Below, piece after piece: positions 61,980-64,000 of a stretch of DNA of 64,000 nucleotides. The notes under the pieces are model-generated. The model saw only the letters and a list, made by a program, of their open reading frames with translations. It did not search any database and was not told the origin of the DNA. The stretch comes from Symbiodinium natans (taxonomy: Eukaryota; Sar; Dinophyceae; Suessiales; Symbiodiniaceae), in NCBI GenBank assembly GCA_905221605.1, contig CAJNDS010002343.1:297474-361473 (forward strand), given 5' to 3'. The translations under genes were made by a program, and so were the position numbers. The first letter of the stretch is position 1. Each line of letters begins with the position of its first letter.

Positions 61980-64000
61980 ATGGCAGATGTAGATGATGAT
62001 GACAGCTTTAGTGATGTAGGAGGTCAAAGGGGAGCCGAGGGTCATCCCGGGGGGAACCCGTTGGGGAATCCGTTCTCTCCTGTTGCAGCCTCACCTGCTG
62101 CAAATGCCAGTCCTAGGGAAATAGTCCTTGGTGCCGGTGAGTTCCAGAAGATGCTTGACACTTTGCAGATGGCCAGCCAGGCCGTTTTGGCCTCAGCTGC
62201 GAAGACTGGTCCTTCGGAGAGCAAGGGTTCATCATCGACTGCAGGTTTCTCAGACGCCAACCGCATACTCAACAGACCATCGTGTTTTGGGAGCTTGTCT
62301 CATGACTATGACCTTTCAGCATGGTTTGATTGGGCACATGCATTCAAGGCATGGCTTTTCTTTGCAGATGCCCGATATGAAGGCGATTTGGAAACCATAG
62401 AGCGTAACCTGCAGGTTGAGAACCCCGCTATGCCCCCAGATGTCACCGAAAGGTCTCAGAGGCTTTATGCAATCCTCAGCAGTCTTCTACTTCACAAACC
62501 AAAGATCCTTCTCCGGCAAGTCCCCAACCGCAACGGACTGGAGACCTGGCGCCAACTAGTCAACATATACTCCCCTAAGTCAAAAGTGAGGGGACTAGCA
62601 CTTCTCAACACGATCATGAGCTTCCCAGCATTCAGCAAGGATCGGACGATCCGCGAACAGGTCGACGGTCTCGACCGGGTAGCGCAGGAGTACGAGCGGG
62701 TATCGGGCCTTGCCGTATCTCCCGACATCATGCTTGGCACTCTTGTCCGGGTTCTGCCTGCGCACCTCAGAAACCACATACAGCTGCAAATGAACCAGGA
62801 CACCACGTATGAGATGGTCAAGCAGTTTGTGTTGTCGTATGAAGTCACGACGAGCAGCTGGTCCACCAGCAAAATCCAGCAGAGTTTGGGTGTTGGGAGC
62901 AGTCCGCAGGGGCCACCGCCTGGTGGTGACACGGGAGGTCCGATGGATGTTGATCGTGTTTCAAAAGGGAAGGGCAAACATGAGAAGGGCGCCGGGAAGG
63001 GAAAGGATCGAAAAGGAAAAGGGGATTGGCAGCATGAGAGGCAACAGAATCCCAAAGGAAAGCCGGGTGGAAAGGGCCGCGATGGAGGAAAGAAGGGCAA
63101 GGGAGGCAATCAACATCCCAATCAGGCAAAGGCGGGGCAGCAGAAAGAAACTCGTTCGTGCCACATTTGCAAGAAGCCAGGACATCTTGCGAAAGACTGT
63201 TGGCAAGCGAAGGGTGCAAAGGGCCGAGGCAAGCATGTGAATCAGGTCGCCGACACTGCCAGTGCACAGCATGACACAGCTTCAAGCGGTGCCAGCAATG
63301 TTGGAGCCTCATCGAGCGTTTCTGGCGCTGTGAGGCAAGTGCAAGTTTTCGAGCTTGGAGGCGAACCGTGTGACGTCGCCAGCTGGTTCGCTGGAGGACA
63401 TGTGCGTGCTGTGACATGTGCCGATGCAAGCTTGAAGCCCCGGACGATCCAGTGCCCCACAGGTGTAGAGACCTTGACAAGCCCGAGCGTTGCCTGTGTA
63501 GATGTTGAGTGCTTGAGCAGCCCTGGATTCGAGTGCGTTGCAGCCCTCAGCATAGTGCTGAGCAAGCTTGAAGCCCGGGACGATCCAGTCCCCACAGGTG
63601 GTCCTTTTTGTGATGTGTGCAGCGTGTCCGAGTGTCATCATAATGACCTGTGCTGCATCGTTGAGTGTCCCCGGCAAGGCCTGAAAGGTGAGTCCCAGAG
63701 CCCCAGTTCCCTAAGCACTGGTGTTGGTTCCGAGCATCTGAACTTGTCCGAACACGGAGGGCCTGAGACATTCGACATGTCTGAAAGCGATGCAAAGGGC
63801 TTATGGAGTTACAGTGCTGATGTTCACAACATAAGCTGGGATCCTTGCGTGGAGTCATCCTGCTTTGTGTGCGCTGTGCAGTCCCTCGATACCGTGCCGT
63901 CAGAAGCTGACATGACTGACGTCATATTGGACTCAGGAGCTGACATGAGCTGCCTTCCACTGTCCTATGGCAAGTATGGGTCCAGCCAAGGTGCAGCCAG
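61980..64000 (+). CDS. Gag-Pol polyprotein, 5' part (Copia-like)
   Basis: 673 codons open to the window end from ATG 61980. Residues about 100-300 are a Copia-type gag (WFDWAHAFKAWLFFADARYE, ETWRQLVNIYSPKSKVRGLA). Then comes a Gly/Lys-rich basic region (GKGKDRKGKG), the zinc knuckle CHICKKPGHLAKDC at about 394-407 (C-x2-C-x4-H-x4-C), a Ser/Cys-rich linker and the aspartic protease start DVILDSGADMSCLPLS at about 647, with catalytic Asp in DSGAD. Gag packages the RNA and the protease matures the polyprotein. Inside the linker a 40-nt piece is present twice in different frames. It looks intact so far; the rest is outside the window. Confidence 0.9.
   Translation, partial: MADVDDDDSFSDVGGQRGAEGHPGGNPLGNPFSPVAASPAANASPREIVLGAGEFQKMLDTLQMASQAVLASAAKTGPSESKGSSSTAGFSDANRILNRPSCFGSLSHDYDLSAWFDWAHAFKAWLFFADARYEGDLETIERNLQVENPAMPPDVTERSQRLYAILSSLLLHKPKILLRQVPNRNGLETWRQLVNIYSPKSKVRGLALLNTIMSFPAFSKDRTIREQVDGLDRVAQEYERVSGLAVSPDIMLGTLVRVLPAHLRNHIQLQMNQDTTYEMVKQFVLSYEVTTSSWSTSKIQQSLGVGSSPQGPPPGGDTGGPMDVDRVSKGKGKHEKGAGKGKDRKGKGDWQHERQQNPKGKPGGKGRDGGKKGKGGNQHPNQAKAGQQKETRSCHICKKPGHLAKDCWQAKGAKGRGKHVNQVADTASAQHDTASSGASNVGASSSVSGAVRQVQVFELGGEPCDVASWFAGGHVRAVTCADASLKPRTIQCPTGVETLTSPSVACVDVECLSSPGFECVAALSIVLSKLEARDDPVPTGGPFCDVCSVSECHHNDLCCIVECPRQGLKGESQSPSSLSTGVGSEHLNLSEHGGPETFDMSESDAKGLWSYSADVHNISWDPCVESSCFVCAVQSLDTVPSEADMTDVILDSGADMSCLPLSYGKYGSSQGAA

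Larger units (their letters stand above)
61293..64000 (+). mobile_element. Copia-like LTR retrotransposon, 5' part
   Basis: Order on plus: CA and a candidate tRNA primer binding site, an open leader frame, gag with a CCHC knuckle, then the start of an aspartic protease, cut by the window end. Gag sequence type and the gag-protease order in one frame fit Ty1/Copia elements common in Symbiodiniaceae. Integrase and reverse transcriptase would lie to the right. Confidence 0.8.

Overview
The window looks like nuclear DNA of a dinoflagellate, probably a Symbiodiniaceae or other Suessiales species; the order is an inference. The evidence is: many TTTAGGG-type repeat tracts inside the sequence; genes split into short exons of about 50-200 nt with GT/GC donors, next to very long intronless frames; start codons a few bases behind an AG, as expected for spliced-leader trans-splicing; tandem HYR domains; and a Copia-type gag rich in Gly-Lys with a zinc knuckle. 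There is no bacterial gene layout. Nearly all supported genes lie on the minus strand, which fits the unidirectional gene clusters known from dinoflagellates.

Layout. 0-24 kb is mostly non-coding sequence with isolated exons recognised by reading frame plus splice sites (3.7-4.8, 6.0, 9.7-10.5, 11.4, 12-12.7, 13.4, 15.8, 17.6, 19.8, 20.5, 22.7 and 23.1 kb), broken by interstitial telomere-like tracts and simple repeats. 25.1-26.1 kb holds a Cys/His-rich putative zinc-binding gene. 31.3-31.9 kb holds a small multi-pass membrane protein. 34-35.4 kb holds exons, two telomere-like tracts pointing away from each other and two 99-100 bp hAT-like MITEs. 36.1-38.5 kb is an eight-exon unknown gene whose phases can be followed exon by exon to its stop. 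38.9-48.3 kb is a mosaic of duplicated blocks (A, B and C, two copies each) around an intronless secreted HYR-domain gene (44.4-46.6 kb).

The most unusual part is 49.1-58.9 kb. It starts with CCCTAAA repeats, carries a co-directional cluster (a small gene or exon, an ankyrin-repeat gene, and an intronless 1426-residue protein with a MACPF-like signature and two Cys/His clusters), then three satellite families (14, 73 and about 61 bp), and ends with TTTAGGG repeats. Both tracts are oriented as at the ends of a linear chromosome. From 61.3 kb to the right edge runs a Copia-like LTR retrotransposon on the plus strand: a candidate primer binding site, a leader frame, gag, a CCHC knuckle and the start of the aspartic protease, cut by the window end.

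Limits: no homology search was possible. Most gene calls are exon-level predictions from frame, splice sites and phase, and most products are unknown.
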